A stretch of 64,000 nt of DNA, from contig CAVTYH010000010.1 in NCBI GenBank assembly GCA_963738835.1, positions 111,073 to 175,072 on the forward strand. The letters run 5' to 3'. The notes beneath the pieces are model-generated. The model saw only the letters and a program-made list of their open reading frames with translations, had not been told where the DNA came from and did not search any database. A program made the translations under genes and the position numbers. Positions 61,914-64,000 of the stretch are shown here, piece by piece. The stretch's first letter is position 1. The number at the start of each line of letters is the position of its first letter. This stretch comes from CAVTYH01 sp963738835 (GTDB taxonomy: Bacteria; Planctomycetota; Planctomycetia; Pirellulales; JADZDJ01).

Positions 61914-63764
61914 ATGTCTCGTCCTCGACCAACACTGTTCGATTACATGGTAGTCGCCGTCAATCCGGCGCTGATCATGGTGCTTGTCGGCAGCCTGGTT
62001 TACTTCTTGCTGGAGATGTTTTACCAGGGACAATATCCACAGCGGCTGCATTTTTGTTTAACCATGTTCGTGTTCGGCGCGGTGCTGATTGCTCGCATTT
62101 CGATGGAAGAAGGCTGGGAACGGGCCGCGCCCTTCGGCGCCGCGTTGGCACTGGTTGTGGCCCTGGCTCTTAACAAATTCGTGACGTATACAAGCGGCGT
62201 GACGGAAGGAATTGGCTGGATCATCAATCTAAGCCTGATGGCCATCACTTGGTGGTGCGCCGATCGGTTGACTTGGGATTGCACATTGGTCGACGAAAGT
62301 CAGGATGCTTCCGGCGAAGGCTTGCTGCAAACGGTAGGCATCGATCGGCAGGCGGACGCTGAAGAACAACAACCGGCATCGGCAGAACCCTCTCCTCGGG
62401 GAGAGGGAGAAAAACTGGATGACGACGATCTCGGCTGGGCCGTCAAACCGGGCCCAAAAGACGGCGGCCAATCGTGGTGGCAACGGTTCGTCAATCGCCG
62501 TCGCCGGCCGCATTCGCCCGGCGTGTGGGTCGTCTATTTTTCACTGGCCGCGCTGCCGATTTTTGGCTTCGGTCAGACGCTCATTCCCGAATCGAACACC
62601 GCCAGCCGGCGGTATGCGTTTCTGCTGCTGTGCGTTTATCTGGCCAGCGCTCTCGGGCTGTTGCTCACGACCAGCTTCCTCGGCTTGCGGCGTTATTTGC
62701 GGCAGCGGCGGATTGAAATGCCGCTGACGATGGCAAACACCTGGCTGGCGATCGGCGGCGTGCTCATTGTGAGTTTGCTCTTCCTCACCGCCGTCCTGCC
62801 GCGTCCCAACGCCGAGTATGCCATTTCCGAGTTGCCGCTGGCGGTGAACTCGACCGACCAAACAGCCTCGCAACATTCTGCTGGCGAGGAAGGCACAAAA
62901 GACGAACAAGCGGACACTGGCGGCGGAAAATCGAACGATGGCAAGACCAACACCGCCAACTCTGCCGACGGCAAGATCGAAGGCGAAAACGGAAAAGGTG
63001 GCGAATCAAACAAACCGAATTCCAAAGGGGGTGAAGGATCGAGCAGCAAAGATGCCAAAGCCGGCGCTTCGCAAAAAGATTCGGGCAATCAATCTCAAAA
63101 AGGCCAAGACCGTGATTCGAGCAGCAGCAATTCGTCGAAACCCCCCCCAGCCGATTCCGGCCAGAATTCATCTCCTCCGTCCGACGCTTCTTCGTCCCCC
63201 TCGCCTCCCGACTTGAGTGTTGTCACCAAAACAATGATGTCGCTGGGCAAATGGATTTTTTACGGCGTGCTGATCGGGCTGGCCCTGTGGTGGCTGGTCG
63301 CGAACTGGTCGAACCTTCCCGTCTGGCTCAGTTCGCTCATCAATGCCTGGCGCGATTTCTGGGGCAGTCTTTTTGGAAAGCGTCGCCAAACTGAAGATGG
63401 CTCTGCTTCCCCCGCAGCGCCGAAAAAATCGTTTCTCGAATTCTCCGATCCGTTTGCCTCCGGCGTTTACGGCCAATATCCGCCGGCTGAACTGGTGCGC
63501 TACACGTTCGAGGCCTTCGAAGCCTGGGCTCGCGACAACGGCTGGCCGCGCGAGCCTGATCAAACGGCTTACGAATTCGCCCGGCAAGTGGCCACACACG
63601 CCGAACATCTGGCCGCCCCCGGCCGAACCTTGGCCGACCTCTACAGCCGCGTGGCCTACTCCCCCAGCTCGCTGCCGACTGCGACGGTCGATCAGCTACG
63701 CACGTTTTGGCAAGCGCTGGCCCAACGTGGCACAGTCATGCCGGCCGACGCGCACACGCGCTGA
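61914..63764 (+). CDS. DUF4129 domain membrane protein (TgpA-like, no transglutaminase core)
   Basis: ATG 61914 (MSRPRPTLFDYMVVAVNP) is preferred because residues before it come from the spacer repeats. 616 residues. Hydrophobic segments: PALIMVLVGSLVYFLLEMFY, LTMFVFGAVLIAR, ALALVVALALN, IINLSLMAITWW, VVYFSLAALPIFGFG, LLLCVYLASALGLLLTT, WLAIGGVLIVSLLFLTAVLP and later WIFYGVLIGLALWWLV. A long, hydrophilic Ser/Asn/Gly/Lys linker (about residues 315-430) precedes the last helix and a C-terminal DUF4129 domain (SDPFASGVYGQYPPAELVRY, ARDNGWPREPDQTAYEFARQV). The usual transglutaminase-like Cys-His-Asp core is not seen. Third gene of the MoxR operon. Confidence 0.87.
   Translation: MSRPRPTLFDYMVVAVNPALIMVLVGSLVYFLLEMFYQGQYPQRLHFCLTMFVFGAVLIARISMEEGWERAAPFGAALALVVALALNKFVTYTSGVTEGIGWIINLSLMAITWWCADRLTWDCTLVDESQDASGEGLLQTVGIDRQADAEEQQPASAEPSPRGEGEKLDDDDLGWAVKPGPKDGGQSWWQRFVNRRRRPHSPGVWVVYFSLAALPIFGFGQTLIPESNTASRRYAFLLLCVYLASALGLLLTTSFLGLRRYLRQRRIEMPLTMANTWLAIGGVLIVSLLFLTAVLPRPNAEYAISELPLAVNSTDQTASQHSAGEEGTKDEQADTGGGKSNDGKTNTANSADGKIEGENGKGGESNKPNSKGGEGSSSKDAKAGASQKDSGNQSQKGQDRDSSSSNSSKPPPADSGQNSSPPSDASSSPSPPDLSVVTKTMMSLGKWIFYGVLIGLALWWLVANWSNLPVWLSSLINAWRDFWGSLFGKRRQTEDGSASPAAPKKSFLEFSDPFASGVYGQYPPAELVRYTFEAFEAWARDNGWPREPDQTAYEFARQVATHAEHLAAPGRTLADLYSRVAYSPSSLPTATVDQLRTFWQALAQRGTVMPADAHTR
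62388..62407 (+). repeat. CCCTCTCC/GGAGAGGG palindrome inside the DUF4129 gene
   Basis: CCCTCTCC (62388-62395), loop TCGG, GGAGAGGG (62400-62407), a perfect 8-bp stem inside the coding frame (SPRGEGEK). It resembles the short palindromes that many GC-rich genomes carry between genes. Confidence 0.5.
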
Positions 63765-63789
63765 GAAACTAAAATCAATACCCCCGGGG

Positions 63790-64000
63790 ATCGAGGGTCA
63801 AGTGTTGGCGTGAAAAGCTCGGAAAAACCAGGGTTTTTGGGCAAACACTTTGACATCACTTTGTCATGCACCGGCGAGGTCGCCGGCCGCTGCGCGATTT
63901 TCCTCGGGAATTCTCGGCCAAAGTCAATTCACACATTGAACAGTCGATGTCAAAGATCGCCCGATCGAGAAGCACGCATTAAAAAACGAAAATCACAACC
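63790..64000 (-). repeat. Long dispersed noncoding repeat, inverted right copy (cut by window edge)
   Basis: Reverse complement of 56151-56360: 64000 corresponds to 56151 and 63790 to about 56360. Shared exact blocks include GAAAAGCTCGGAAAAACCAG and the complement of GCCGAGAATTCCCGAGGAAA. It begins about 26 bases after the DUF4129 stop and continues past the window. Confidence 0.8.

Overview
This window looks like a planctomycete chromosome, probably of the Pirellulales type. The evidence is two DUF1559 pseudopilin-like proteins, surface proteins that begin with the planctomycete FERLExRxLL motif instead of a normal signal peptide, PEP-CTERM tails behind dockerin-like calcium loops, two DUF1080 proteins, and an FSLRTLM membrane motif in an LRR protein. 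I see no rRNA, tRNA, CRISPR array or transposase.

Layout. 1-4924: end of a giant autotransporter-repeat (PATR) PEP-CTERM protein. 5044-11406: DUF1559, GH127 arabinofuranosidase, DUF1559, CE12-type acetylesterase. 11472-18533 (minus): a 2.35 kilo-residue multidomain surface protein. 18978-22871: two calpain-like proteases sharing a 1.07 kb module that is near identical; the first copy is frameshifted. 23247-25325: small PEP-CTERM protein and a predicted outer-membrane barrel. 25716-33892: rhamnogalacturonan lyase (PL11) and a pectate lyase fused to PATR repeats, with a candidate ncRNA or leader between them. 33860-46274: two more giant PATR proteins. 46336-53389 (all minus): NagB-LmbE fusion, two Gfo/Idh/MocA oxidoreductases, a sugar isomerase/epimerase and two DUF1080 proteins. 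53545-59015: LRR membrane protein, small membrane protein, repeat-rich noncoding stretch, DUF5703 glycosidase-like protein. 59492-63764: MoxR, DUF58, DUF4129 operon. The last 210 bases are an inverted copy of the noncoding repeat near 56.2 kb.

Function. The first half can be read as a locus for attacking pectin, and rhamnogalacturonan I in particular, using secreted or surface-anchored enzymes: arabinan trimming (GH127), deacetylation (CE12), backbone cleavage (PL11, pectate lyase). The minus-strand cluster at 46-53 kb resembles a 3-keto-glycoside pathway: oxidoreductases make 3-keto sugars, DUF1080 proteins cleave them, and an isomerase/epimerase and an amino-sugar deaminase/deacetylase sit beside them.

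Quality warning. Nine genes are broken by a net 1-base or 2-base change, usually in a homopolymer or GCGC context, while the downstream frame stays intact. This pattern fits uncorrected indel errors at least as well as real pseudogenes. I list such genes as single features and mark the site.
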